DNA from: DASPPF01 sp032906705
GTDB lineage: Archaea; Thermoproteota; Nitrososphaeria; Nitrososphaerales; Gagatemarchaeaceae
Length of the DNA stretch: 17,005 bases
Direction: 5' to 3'
NCBI GenBank assembly: GCA_032906705.1
Contig: JAJTZC010000029.1
Span: 1 to 17,005 of the forward strand
The notes under the pieces are model-generated. The model was given only the letters and a program-made list of their open reading frames with translations, ran no database searches and had not been told where the DNA came from. This document shows, in pieces, positions 1-7,802 of this stretch. The position numbers and the translations under genes are program-made. Numbering within the stretch: the first letter of the stretch is position 1; the number at the start of each line of letters is the position of its first letter.

Positions 1-154
1 CGTTCAACATCGCAGTGAAACGGCCTGCCCTCGACCCTTTCTCGAGCGTGACGAGGAACTTCTTTCCGTTGACAGTGACCTCGACTGATTGGCCCTTCCT
101 TGCCGTCTCGACGGAGAAGGTGCCCTCGGAGGTCGTCAGTTCATACCGCGTCAT
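1..154 (-). CDS. Biotin carboxyl carrier protein subunit, N-terminal part, cut by window edge
   Basis: Only about the first 51 residues lie in the window. They begin MTRYELTTSEGTFSVE and run through a small beta-rich stretch (SVEVTVNGKKFLVTLEK), as in the N-terminal region of archaeal biotin carboxyl carrier subunits. The biotinylation motif (AMKM-type) would lie outside the window, so the call rests mainly on position. The ATG at 154-152 overlaps the end of the biotin carboxylase gene by 14 nt, implying coupled translation. In the complex, this protein would carry carboxybiotin between the biotin carboxylase and carboxyltransferase subunits encoded just upstream in the same operon. An unrelated small protein is possible but unlikely in this context. 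Confidence 0.72.
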   Translation of the reverse strand, partial: MTRYELTTSEGTFSVETARKGQSVEVTVNGKKFLVTLEKGSRAGRFTAMLN

Positions 155-1658
155 AGAACCTGGTAGCCTCGGGTTCTGTACCCACGGCTTGGCGGGCGCC
201 CTGCTGGCTTGAGAGAGCCCGCCCGCTTGCATTGAGCTCCAGCAGGGTTGCCGCCAGGACCGCGCCCCTCTCAGCGAGAGCCGCCCTTTCCTCCGCAAGC
301 TTCTCGATCAAGCATTCGACTATCCTGTGTTTTTCCATGAAGGAAGTGTCCAAGTCCCAGCTTGAGAAATGCTGGTTCGTCATGAGCAGTTTGTGGAGAG
401 GGATGGTGGTCTTGAGGCCGTCGATCCTCAGCTCGTCGAGGGCGAGCACCATCCTTCGCCTAGCCTCATCCAAGGACCTGCCTGAGGTGATCAGTTTGGC
501 TATCAGCGAGTCGTAGTATTCTGGGACCTCGTACCCGGGATAGAGCGCAGTATCGATCCTGACGTCCGCTCCGCCAGGGAAGAAGAGCTGCTCGATGCGC
601 CCGGCCGAGGGATAGAAGCCTGCGCATGGATCCTCGGCGTTTATCCTGCACTCGATCGCGGCCCCGCTCAGGACGACGTCCTTCTGAGAGTAGCCTATTC
701 CCTCCCCAGCCGCGATTTCGAGCTGCTCCTTGACCAGGTCGACCCCGGCAACGACCTCTGTCACGCCGTGCTCTACCTGCAGCCTCGAGTTCACCTCGAT
801 GAAGTAGAAGTTCTTCTCGCCGTCCATTAGGAATTCGACAGTGCTCGCGTTCTTGAAATCCAGCCCCCTGATTAGAGAGACGGCGTAGTCTCCTGCCCTC
901 TTCCTGTCCTCTTCGGTGAGGCCCGGCGCAGGGGCCATCTCGACCAGCTTCTGTCTCCTCCTCTGGATGCTGCACTCCCTCTCTCCGAGCTGAATCGTCT
1001 TCCCCTTGCCGTCAGACAGGATCTGGACCTCTATGTGGCGGGCAGGCCTAATCAGCTTCTCGATGAAGAGGCCGACCCGGCCCAAGGAGCGCCTGGTCTC
1101 GGAGGAGGCGGTCCTGAAGTTCTCAAGGAGCTCCCCGTCGTTCGCCGCCTCCCTGATACCCCTGCCACCGCCGCCGAAGGCCGACTTCAAGAGCACTGGG
1201 TAGCCCATCTTCCTCGCTGTCTGCCTCGCCTCCTCGGGGTCGAAGATCACGCTCCCGCTGCCCTCAATGACCGGCACGCCGGCCCTCTTCGCGATCCTCT
1301 TGCAGTCGATCTTGTTGCCCGCTATCGTGAGCGTGCGCGGGCTGGGCCCCACGAATACGATTCCGGCGTCCTCCAGGCCGGCGGCTAGGTTCCAGTTCTC
1401 GGAGACGAAACCGTAGCCCGGGTGGACCGCGTCTACGCCAGCCTCGACGGCTGTCCTGACTATCTTCTCTATGTTCAGATAGCTGTCTCCCGGGTCTGCG
1501 GAGCCTATCCTCACGGCCCGGTCGGCCAGTCTGACGTGCAGCGCGTCAGCGTCAGCGTCGGAGTAGATTGCCACGGTGCCGATACCGAGGAGCTTGCACG
1601 TGCGTATGATCCTGACGGCGATTTCTCCGCGGTTGGCGATCAGGACCGACTTGAACAA
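141..1658 (-). CDS. accC: Biotin carboxylase subunit of acetyl-/propionyl-CoA carboxylase
   Basis: A 505-residue protein that would carboxylate biotin on the carrier subunit using ATP and bicarbonate. The N-terminus MFKSVLIANRGEIAVRIIRT is the classic biotin carboxylase start. An ATP-grasp glycine loop (KSAFGGGGRGIREA) follows near residues 157-170. The active-site strand reads FIEVNSRLQVEHGVTE, where most homologues have VEHPVTE. The C-terminal roughly 45 residues are alanine-rich and look like a family-variable tail. The start is TTG at 1658-1656, 7 nt after the carboxyltransferase stop; a nearby ATG (1665) is out of frame. Length matches archaeal stand-alone biotin carboxylases. Pyruvate carboxylase subunit A is the nearest alternative, but the adjacent carboxyltransferase is of the acyl-CoA type. 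Confidence 0.93.
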   Translation of the reverse strand: MFKSVLIANRGEIAVRIIRTCKLLGIGTVAIYSDADADALHVRLADRAVRIGSADPGDSYLNIEKIVRTAVEAGVDAVHPGYGFVSENWNLAAGLEDAGIVFVGPSPRTLTIAGNKIDCKRIAKRAGVPVIEGSGSVIFDPEEARQTARKMGYPVLLKSAFGGGGRGIREAANDGELLENFRTASSETRRSLGRVGLFIEKLIRPARHIEVQILSDGKGKTIQLGERECSIQRRRQKLVEMAPAPGLTEEDRKRAGDYAVSLIRGLDFKNASTVEFLMDGEKNFYFIEVNSRLQVEHGVTEVVAGVDLVKEQLEIAAGEGIGYSQKDVVLSGAAIECRINAEDPCAGFYPSAGRIEQLFFPGGADVRIDTALYPGYEVPEYYDSLIAKLITSGRSLDEARRRMVLALDELRIDGLKTTIPLHKLLMTNQHFSSWDLDTSFMEKHRIVECLIEKLAEERAALAERGAVLAATLLELNASGRALSSQQGARQAVGTEPEATRFYDAV

Positions 1659-1665
1659 ATGACAT

Positions 1666-3243
1666 CTACAGCTGGATGTTGCCGTGCTTCTTCTTCGGCC
1701 TGAACTCGCTCTTCCCCTTCAGGGAGGCGAGGGCGGAGATCAGCTTGGGCCTTGTGGATGACGGGGTGATGATCTCGTCGATTATGCCCCTGCTCGCAGC
1801 GACGTAAGGGTTGGCGAACTTCTTCCTGTAATCGGAGGTCAGCTCCTTCCTCAGCTTCTCCTTGTCCTTCGCAGCTTCGATCTCCTTCCTGAAGACGACG
1901 TTGATCGCCCCCTCAGGGCCCATGACGGCTATCTCGGCGGCCGGCCAGGCGAAGTTCAGGTCAGCCTTGCTGTACTTCGAACCCATCGCGCAGTAGGCGC
2001 CGCCGTAGGCCTTCTTGACAATGAGTGTCACCTTCGGGACAGTCGCTTCGCAGTAGGCGTAAAGGAGCTTGCAGCCGTGCCTGATGAGCCCGCTCTGCTC
2101 CTGGTCCGTGCCCGGCAGGTAGCCAGGGACGTCCACGAATGTGACTATCGGGATGTTGAAAGAGTCGCAGAACCTCACGAACCTGGCGGCCTTGTCGGAG
2201 CTGTCCACGTCGAGGGAGCCCGAGAGGACCATCGGCTGGTTCGCCACGATGCCGACCGGGTCCCCCGCGAGCCTCGCGAAGCCAACTGTGACGTTCTGGG
2301 CCCATCCCGAGTGGACCTCGAGGTACTCTCCGCCGTCGACGACCCTCCGAATGATCTCCCGCATATCGTAGGCCTTGTAAGGGTCTTCGGGGGCGAGGCT
2401 GTCGAGCTCCTTGTCCTCCCTGTCTGCCGGGTCTCCTGTGTCTGCCGTCGGGGGCGACTCTGTGTTGTTCTGCGGCAGGTAGGAGAGCAGCCTTCTGATG
2501 AGCTGGAAGCATTCCTGTTCTGACTCCTCGAGGAAGTGGGCCACCCCGCTCTTGGTCGCGTGGACCTCGGCTCCGCCCAGCTGGTCTAGGGTCACCGTCT
2601 CGCCGAGGGCAGCCTTGACCACCTCGGGCCCTGTCACGAACATGTGGCCGATCCCCCTGGCCATGATCACAAAGTCGGTCATCGCTGGAGAATAGACGGC
2701 CGCTCCTGCGTTGGGACCCAGTATCGCGCTGATCTGGGGTATCACTCCCGAGGCGAGTGTGTTCCTGAAGAACATCTCGCTGACTCCGGCGAGGCTGGAG
2801 ACGCCCTCCTGGATTCTCGCGCCGCCCGAGTCGTTCAGTCCGATGATGGGAGCGCCGCTCTTCAACGCCAGGTCCATCACCTTGACGATCTTCTTCATCA
2901 GCGCCTCTCCAAGAGAGCCTCCGAGGACTGTGAAGTCATGTGCGTAGACGTACACGAGCCTGCCGTTGATTTTTCCGTGGCCTGCGACGACCCCGTCGCC
3001 GAGCGGCCTGCTCTTGTCCATCCCGAAGTCTGACGCCCTGTGCGTGACGAACTTGTCCAGCTCGTTGAAGGAGCCTGGGTCGAGCAGCTGAGCGATTCTC
3101 TCCCGGGCGGTCAGCTTCCCTTTGCGATGCTGGTCGTCTACCTTCTCCTTCCCCCCGCCGAGTTCGGCAAAGCGGTTCATCTCATCCAAGGCTCTCTGGC
3201 TCTCGCTTGGCATGTTGAGCGCGTCCACGCCTCTGTGAGTCAT
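1666..3243 (-). CDS. pccB: Acetyl-/propionyl-CoA carboxylase carboxyltransferase subunit
   Basis: A 525-residue crotonase-fold carboxyltransferase that would move the carboxyl group from biotin to acetyl- or propionyl-CoA. The N-terminal half has KGKLTARERIAQLLDPGSF and the oxyanion-hole region LNDSGGARIQEGV; the C-terminal half has FVDVPGYLPGTDQEQSGLI and KKAYGGAYCAMGSK. The protein ends KKKHGNIQL, close to the common terminus of this family. The ATG at 3243 gives a ten-residue leader before a second in-frame ATG (MPSES, 3213). A T-rich stretch at 3244-3249 lies about 33 nt before that second ATG, so translation may really start at 3213. In archaea that fix carbon by hydroxypropionate cycles the same enzyme accepts acetyl-CoA and propionyl-CoA; the substrate cannot be settled from sequence. 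Confidence 0.93.
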   Translation of the reverse strand: MTHRGVDALNMPSESQRALDEMNRFAELGGGKEKVDDQHRKGKLTARERIAQLLDPGSFNELDKFVTHRASDFGMDKSRPLGDGVVAGHGKINGRLVYVYAHDFTVLGGSLGEALMKKIVKVMDLALKSGAPIIGLNDSGGARIQEGVSSLAGVSEMFFRNTLASGVIPQISAILGPNAGAAVYSPAMTDFVIMARGIGHMFVTGPEVVKAALGETVTLDQLGGAEVHATKSGVAHFLEESEQECFQLIRRLLSYLPQNNTESPPTADTGDPADREDKELDSLAPEDPYKAYDMREIIRRVVDGGEYLEVHSGWAQNVTVGFARLAGDPVGIVANQPMVLSGSLDVDSSDKAARFVRFCDSFNIPIVTFVDVPGYLPGTDQEQSGLIRHGCKLLYAYCEATVPKVTLIVKKAYGGAYCAMGSKYSKADLNFAWPAAEIAVMGPEGAINVVFRKEIEAAKDKEKLRKELTSDYRKKFANPYVAASRGIIDEIITPSSTRPKLISALASLKGKSEFRPKKKHGNIQL

Positions 3244-3298
3244 AAAAAGATGGGTTCCAGATGAGCCATCGAAGATAGCCGATTGACGAAAGAAAGGG

Positions 3299-4033
3299 CT
3301 AGGACTCCCGAAGCAGCTCGATGTCTTCGGGGCGAAGAGTCGTTCTCCTCTCTCCGTGCGTCACGAGGAGGCCGCCCGTCTCTGTCAGTTCTATTGCCGT
3401 GCCTTCGATTCGCTCACCCGACATCATCCGGACTTCGACGCGTTTCCCTACCGTGCCAACCAATCCGCGGGCGCGCTCCACAACGTCGACACCCTGATTC
3501 CATTCTTCGTAGAGGCCGCCAAACTTGGACAGAATCGACTGACGAACGCGGGGAATATCGAAGGCTATTCCGAGTTCCTCGGAGAGGCTTGTAGCCTTGT
3601 TCCCTTCGATTTTTGCAGACGAAATCTTGGTGTTGCAATTCACGCCGATTCCCACAACCACGAACGACATCCTCTCGCCCGAGAAGCTCGATTCGGCGAT
3701 GACCCCGGAAATCTTCTTCCCATCTACCACGACGTCGTTCGGCCATCTGATCAATGTCTTGAGGCCTGTCGCCTCTTTGGTTCCATGCACCACGGCCATA
3801 GCTGCAAGAAGAGTCAGCGTCTGTGCTTGCGCCGAGTCTGGAGGGCGGAGCAGGATGGACATGTAGAGGCCGCCCTCGGGAGAAACCCAGTGCCTACCCA
3901 GGCGTCCCCTGCCAGCTGACTGACGCTTGGCGACCACCACCATGCCTTCGGGCGACCCTTCGACTCCGAGCCTCTTGGCCACGCTCTGGGTGGAGTCGAC
4001 CTCGTCAAGCACTAAGAATGACCAAGTGATCAA
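3299..4033 (-). CDS. birA: Biotin-[acetyl-CoA-carboxylase] ligase, no DNA-binding domain
   Basis: A 244-residue biotin protein ligase that activates biotin to biotinyl-AMP and attaches it to the carrier subunit. Family motifs are clear: the adenylate-binding loop GRGRLGRHW at residues 41-49, RWPNDV at 96-101 and KKISGV at 106-111. A small C-terminal beta domain follows (RVEVRMMSGERIEGTAI). There is no N-terminal winged helix, so it is a group I, non-regulatory ligase. The TTG at 4033 is the chosen start; a TATA-like sequence is centred about 30 nt upstream, fitting a leaderless message. It lies 55 nt upstream of the carboxyltransferase gene on the same strand, so the modifying enzyme and its substrate complex appear to be expressed together. 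Confidence 0.93.
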   Translation of the reverse strand: MITWSFLVLDEVDSTQSVAKRLGVEGSPEGMVVVAKRQSAGRGRLGRHWVSPEGGLYMSILLRPPDSAQAQTLTLLAAMAVVHGTKEATGLKTLIRWPNDVVVDGKKISGVIAESSFSGERMSFVVVGIGVNCNTKISSAKIEGNKATSLSEELGIAFDIPRVRQSILSKFGGLYEEWNQGVDVVERARGLVGTVGKRVEVRMMSGERIEGTAIELTETGGLLVTHGERRTTLRPEDIELLRES

Positions 4034-4259
4034 GGGCGGAATCTGTCACGCGAGGCCGATATCTAACTTGCTCGGGCAAGATGAGATGGGTCGCGGATGG
4101 GATCAGCGACTGCATGGGTGGGTTCAACGTCAGCAGGCGATACACGCTTCATTTCTGTAGACATCATCCTAGCCGCAGTCTTGGCAAGGTACCCGGCCGA
4201 CCTCGCGTCAACGAGCAGGTAGGACTTGGCCGCAGGAATCGTTGTTGGAAGAGACGGAA
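4034..4259. other. Intergenic stretch with possible promoter and a doubtful small reading frame
   Basis: This 226-nt stretch separates the end of sat from the start of birA. Near birA it holds the TATA-like site listed separately. The minus strand is open from the end of sat to a TAG at 4065-4063. Its only ATGs lie midway (4167), which would give about 34 residues beginning MMSTEMKRVSPADVEP. I recognise no family, no clear ribosome binding site and no strong codon signal, so I do not call a gene. I see no tRNA or convincing terminator hairpin here. Confidence 0.4.
4059..4067 (-). promoter_or_regulatory. Possible TATA box of the birA-carboxylase operon
   Basis: On the minus strand this reads GTTAGATAT, centred about 30 nt upstream of the birA TTG. 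That is the same spacing as the better TATA-like boxes later in the window and implies a leaderless transcript. The match to an archaeal TATA box is only moderate. Confidence 0.35.
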
Positions 4260-5426
4260 CTATTCAATCGTGACGTCCCCCTGATTCAGAATACCGATTA
4301 CTTCCGACCTCAGGATCTCCGTGGGCAGCGCCTTCCCCTCCTTGAGGAGTTGTCTCATCCGAGTCTGGCTGACGGCCAGGTGGTCTTCTGCCGGATGCGG
4401 GCACGTCTTCTCCGTGGCCATGGACTTGCAGACCCTGCAGTAAAACGTCTCCATGTACCGGAGCGGGACTACGCCGACGTCGAACTTGTCGAAGATCCTG
4501 TGGCACGCGTATGGGTCGTAATAGGACCCGACGCCAGCTTGGTCCCTTCCAACAATGTAGTGGGTGGCACCGTAGTTCCTGCGCACAATGGCGAGGAAGA
4601 GCGCCGCCTTCGGCCCACCGTAGCGCATCGTGATTGACAACGAGGAGAGCACGACCCTCTGCTGTGGATAGTACTTGTCGACCACCTGGCGGTACGCCTC
4701 CATGATGACGGCGGGTTTGTAGTCTCCCCTCTTCAACCGCCCTATCACGGGCTGGATGAAGAGCCCGTCGACATCGATGTTCTCGAGGGAGACCTTCTGC
4801 AGATACTCGTGCGCGGTGTGCGGGGGGTTCCTGCACTGATAGCCGACCACGCTTCGCCAGCCCTTCGACCTGAAGAGCTCCCTAGTCTCCTTCGGCGCGA
4901 GTTCGTACCCTACGGTGGGCAGGTCCAGATGCCTGATTAGAGTCACCTTTCCTGCCAGGCCGATGCCGCCGTAGTTCTGGAAGATGTCGTTGACGTTTGG
5001 GTGGTTCTGGTCCGTGGTTCCGTAGGCGCCCCTTGCCAGTTCTTCCTTCGAATAGACGTACTTCTCTGAGACGTCTAGCGTCGCGTACGGCTTCTTGTTC
5101 CAGTCCAGGAGTGCAACCCGCTCCCCTTCCCTCATCTGCCGGGCGTCATTCTCTGTCGCAGCGAGCATGACGGGGATGGACCAAGGCAAACCACTAGGAA
5201 GCCGGCCGTCCCTTAGTACCGATTCCATGGCTTCAGAGCCCATGAAACCGTCGAGCGGGCTGTAGGAGCCCGTCGCAATCTTCTCGGCGTCGTAGACGAA
5301 ATCGATGAAGGGTTGGAATTTTGTCATCTCCTCAGATTCCCGCAGCATCCCATCAACTTTCGTTGGTGGGAGCACGGAATCAACGAGCTTCCCCCCGTAG
5401 GGCGGGGCAAGCTCTTTCGAGGGCAT
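4260..5426 (-). CDS. sat: Dissimilatory sulfate adenylyltransferase (ATP sulfurylase)
   Basis: A 388-residue homo-oligomeric type ATP sulfurylase. It interconverts sulfate plus ATP with APS plus PPi in the cytoplasm. Motifs seen: YQCRNPPHTAHE at residues 196-207 (the QxRNPxHxxH nucleotide site), MRYGGPK at 267-273 and GRDQAG at 293-298, where GRDHAG is the usual form. A C-terminal CxxC-x8-C-x-H group (C330, C333, C342, H344) matches the zinc site of archaeal and bacterial dissimilatory enzymes. No APS kinase domain is fused, as expected for energy metabolism. The ATG at 5426 is 7 nt after the aprA stop, making it the last gene of the cytochrome-aprB-aprA-sat operon. Beside sHdr genes it most likely runs toward ATP and sulfate; direction is inferred. 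Confidence 0.95.
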   Translation of the reverse strand: MPSKELAPPYGGKLVDSVLPPTKVDGMLRESEEMTKFQPFIDFVYDAEKIATGSYSPLDGFMGSEAMESVLRDGRLPSGLPWSIPVMLAATENDARQMREGERVALLDWNKKPYATLDVSEKYVYSKEELARGAYGTTDQNHPNVNDIFQNYGGIGLAGKVTLIRHLDLPTVGYELAPKETRELFRSKGWRSVVGYQCRNPPHTAHEYLQKVSLENIDVDGLFIQPVIGRLKRGDYKPAVIMEAYRQVVDKYYPQQRVVLSSLSITMRYGGPKAALFLAIVRRNYGATHYIVGRDQAGVGSYYDPYACHRIFDKFDVGVVPLRYMETFYCRVCKSMATEKTCPHPAEDHLAVSQTRMRQLLKEGKALPTEILRSEVIGILNQGDVTIE

Positions 5427-5433
5427 AGCTGGA

Positions 5434-7344
5434 TTACTCGGCCACGAGTTGTACGTAGGGCCGGGAGAATACGCTCCATTCCTTTGTTTTGGGGTCGTAT
5501 CTGGAGTTGACGAAACAGCGCCAGTTCTTGTCGTCCAGCTGAGGATAGTCAGCCCGATAGAAGTAGCCGGGCCACCTGGTCTCCTTACGGTAGAGGGAGT
5601 GTCTCACGACGGCCTCTGCGGTCCAGGCTCTGTGATGCATCTCCCAGCACCTCATCAGCTCGTGCGAGTTCGACGCCGCCAGGTACTTCAGGTCCTCCTT
5701 CAGGACCCCAATCTTCTCGAGCGCTATCTTGAGGAGAGGTTCGTTCGACGTGTACCACGTACTCCATCCTCCTGCGTATTCGTCCATTATCTTCTCGAGC
5801 CTGAACAGCGCGTGGCTTGGCAGGAGGTAGGCCGAGGAGATGTAGTCCTTTGTTGATAAGGACTTTCCTTCCCTGTACACCTCGAGCGGATGGAAGACGT
5901 CGTCTTTGAGTTGAAGCACATGATCCATGTCTGGGCTGGCTTCGTGGTCCTTGTCGTCGGCAAGGTACCTGACAGCGGACTTGGCCGCAATCCTCCCCTC
6001 TGCGTGCGAGCCGGAGGAGAACTTGTGAGGGCACGCTCCGATGGCGTCCCCAGCACCGAAGAGTCCCTTCACGGTCGTCATTCTATCGTACCCCCATTCG
6101 TAGTCCTTCCCCTGTCCGTCGAGCACGTCCGCTGGCCCACTCGACCACGCTCCGCTCATTGTGGCGTGGCTGCCCATGACATACGGCTCGGTGGTCATGA
6201 GCTCGGCTGGCTGGACGGAGTAATCGATATTTGCCGCTGCGGAATAGACGGCTGCGGCTGGGTTCATTCCCAAGAAGTAGCCCCAGAGCTTGTGCAACCT
6301 GTCTTTGGAGCTGCCGGGGATTTCGAGGCCCTGTACGTTCTTCAAGGGTTCGTTCTTGCTGAGGACTTCCTCCAGGTGAAGGAAGATGGGCCCCTTCCCG
6401 GCGAGCTGCTCTCTGTACATGGAGTCGTTTCTTAGACAGGTGGGGAAGGGCTTGGATTCAACGTACTTTCCGTAGAGCTCTCTCTGCTCCTTCAGATGGT
6501 TCTGCTCATAGGTGTCTCCGTAGGCGTTCGTGGCTCTCGCCTTCAGGAGCAGGAAGATCATGCCGACGGGATTGTAGACGTCCCTGAACCTGCCTACAAC
6601 AAGCCTGTTCTCCATGCAGGTCATCTCGGCTCCGATGGGAATCATCAGCCCATATGAGGAACCGGAGGCGCTCGGAGGATACCAGCTTCTCCCGTGTCCC
6701 TCCGCGGTCGAGCGGGTCCTGAAGATGCGGGTGGCCCCCGCGGCCGCGACTATCACTGCCTTCGCCCTGAACACGTAGAACGTCCCGTCCCGCTGGCTGA
6801 AGCCGACTGCCCCTGCTATCCTGTTGGGATCCTCCTTGTGCGTGAGGAGATGCGTCACCATGACGTACTCATAGAGTTCATCGACGGATTTCCTTGCCGC
6901 CTCTGCCACGATGGGCTTGTAGGACTCGCCGTCTATCATGACCTGCCATCTTCCCTCCCTATAGTACCTCCCCGTCGCCTTGTCCTTCCAGAATGGAAGT
7001 CCCCATTCTTCGAAGAGGTGGACGCTGGAGTCGACGTGCCTGCCGATGTCGTAGACCAAGTCTTCCCTGACTATGCCCATCAGGTCGGACCTGCAGTACT
7101 TCACGTAATCTTCGGGGGTGTTCTCTCCCCATTTCATGCCCATGAAGGTGTTTGCTGCGGCCAGGCCAGCGGCCACTGCGCCGCTTCTCTCTGTTCCAGC
7201 TTTGTCCACCATGACGATTCTGAGCTCCCTTCCCCAGTAGCGGGCTTCAAAGGCTGCCCCGCACGCGGCCATGCCTCCACCGATAATCAAGACGTCGGCG
7301 TTCACTTCCTTCGTCTTCCTGGTTATCTTCGCGCTTATGCTCAA
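5434..7344 (-). CDS. aprA: Adenylylsulfate reductase alpha subunit (FAD)
   Basis: A 636-residue flavoprotein catalysing the reversible reaction of sulfite plus AMP to APS. It opens with a dinucleotide-binding segment VLIIGGGMAACGAAFEA (residues 18-34). Further AprA features are RSGAVAAGLAAANTFMG, the region EGHGRSWYPPSASGSSYG, GSHATMSGAW and the late FAD segment GAGDAIGACPHKFSSGSHAEG. Length agrees with known AprA. The TTG at 7344-7342 overlaps the aprB stop (4 nt shared). A longer frame reaches back to 7581 but runs through aprB and is spurious; the family-like sequence begins only at AKITRKTKEVNADV. Pairing with AprB and the adjacent cytochrome b suggests electrons leave through AprB to a membrane quinone reductase. 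Fumarate reductase flavoproteins are distant relatives and do not fit this context. Confidence 0.95.
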   Translation of the reverse strand: MSISAKITRKTKEVNADVLIIGGGMAACGAAFEARYWGRELRIVMVDKAGTERSGAVAAGLAAANTFMGMKWGENTPEDYVKYCRSDLMGIVREDLVYDIGRHVDSSVHLFEEWGLPFWKDKATGRYYREGRWQVMIDGESYKPIVAEAARKSVDELYEYVMVTHLLTHKEDPNRIAGAVGFSQRDGTFYVFRAKAVIVAAAGATRIFRTRSTAEGHGRSWYPPSASGSSYGLMIPIGAEMTCMENRLVVGRFRDVYNPVGMIFLLLKARATNAYGDTYEQNHLKEQRELYGKYVESKPFPTCLRNDSMYREQLAGKGPIFLHLEEVLSKNEPLKNVQGLEIPGSSKDRLHKLWGYFLGMNPAAAVYSAAANIDYSVQPAELMTTEPYVMGSHATMSGAWSSGPADVLDGQGKDYEWGYDRMTTVKGLFGAGDAIGACPHKFSSGSHAEGRIAAKSAVRYLADDKDHEASPDMDHVLQLKDDVFHPLEVYREGKSLSTKDYISSAYLLPSHALFRLEKIMDEYAGGWSTWYTSNEPLLKIALEKIGVLKEDLKYLAASNSHELMRCWEMHHRAWTAEAVVRHSLYRKETRWPGYFYRADYPQLDDKNWRCFVNSRYDPKTKEWSVFSRPYVQLVAE

Positions 7345-7799
7345 GAGACTACCCTGACGAGTGGCTTCCCAGGTTTGGGTATTTCCTGGAGACCGAGAAT
7401 GCCTGGCTCTCCTAGGAGGACGGGGCCACTTAGGGCGTCCTCTGCAGGCCGCGGATACTCTCCGGGAGGTTTGATGGAACCCCACTGTGTCGTCCTGATG
7501 GGGAATACGAACTCGTATTTCCTCCCGTCTCTGTATCTGATGTGCCACGTTATCATGTTCGCCTTGGTGTCCCTGTCGCAAGTGACCCTGCCACCGAGAG
7601 GAGCGAAGTCGGAGTAGCCCCTCACCTCAATCGCTTTCTGCGGACAAGCCTTCACGCATGGGAAACACTCCCAGCACATGTCAGGCTCTATGTTGAATGA
7701 TTTCCTGTTGCTCGGGTCGATGTGCAGGATGCCTTGTGGGCAGACTTCGATGCACTTTCCGCAGCCGTCGCACCTGAAAGGAACGATGAACGCGGGCAT
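7341..7799 (-). CDS. aprB: Adenylylsulfate reductase beta subunit (two 4Fe-4S)
   Basis: A 152-residue ferredoxin-like partner of AprA. Cysteines C10, C13, C16 and C20 (CDGCGKCIEVCP) and C42, C45, C48 and C52 (CWECFPCVKACP) would bind two [4Fe-4S] clusters that carry electrons to and from the FAD of AprA. The conserved CWECFPC segment is typical of AprB rather than a general ferredoxin. After the cluster domain comes a beta-rich stretch (MITWHIRYRDGRKYEFVFPI) and a tail that in known AprAB wraps around the alpha subunit. The ATG at 7799 is 3 nt after the cytochrome b stop, and the gene overlaps aprA by 4 nt, so the three are very likely cotranscribed and translationally coupled. Confidence 0.95.
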   Translation of the reverse strand: MPAFIVPFRCDGCGKCIEVCPQGILHIDPSNRKSFNIEPDMCWECFPCVKACPQKAIEVRGYSDFAPLGGRVTCDRDTKANMITWHIRYRDGRKYEFVFPIRTTQWGSIKPPGEYPRPAEDALSGPVLLGEPGILGLQEIPKPGKPLVRVVS

Positions 7800-7802
7800 T
7801 GG

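Noticed and set aside
5047..5054. TTCGAATA matching the operator half-site
   Set aside because: It lies inside the sat coding sequence, has no palindromic partner and no nearby TATA-like box, so it is probably chance.
7345..7581. A 79-residue N-terminal extension in frame with aprA
   Set aside because: It runs through aprB in another frame, is arginine- and proline-rich, and lacks family similarity; the TTG at 7344 overlapping the aprB stop is the natural start.
6694..7617. Plus-strand open frame of 307 codons
   Set aside because: It is antisense to aprA and aprB, has unlikely composition (rich in cysteine, histidine and arginine) and no recognisable motif.
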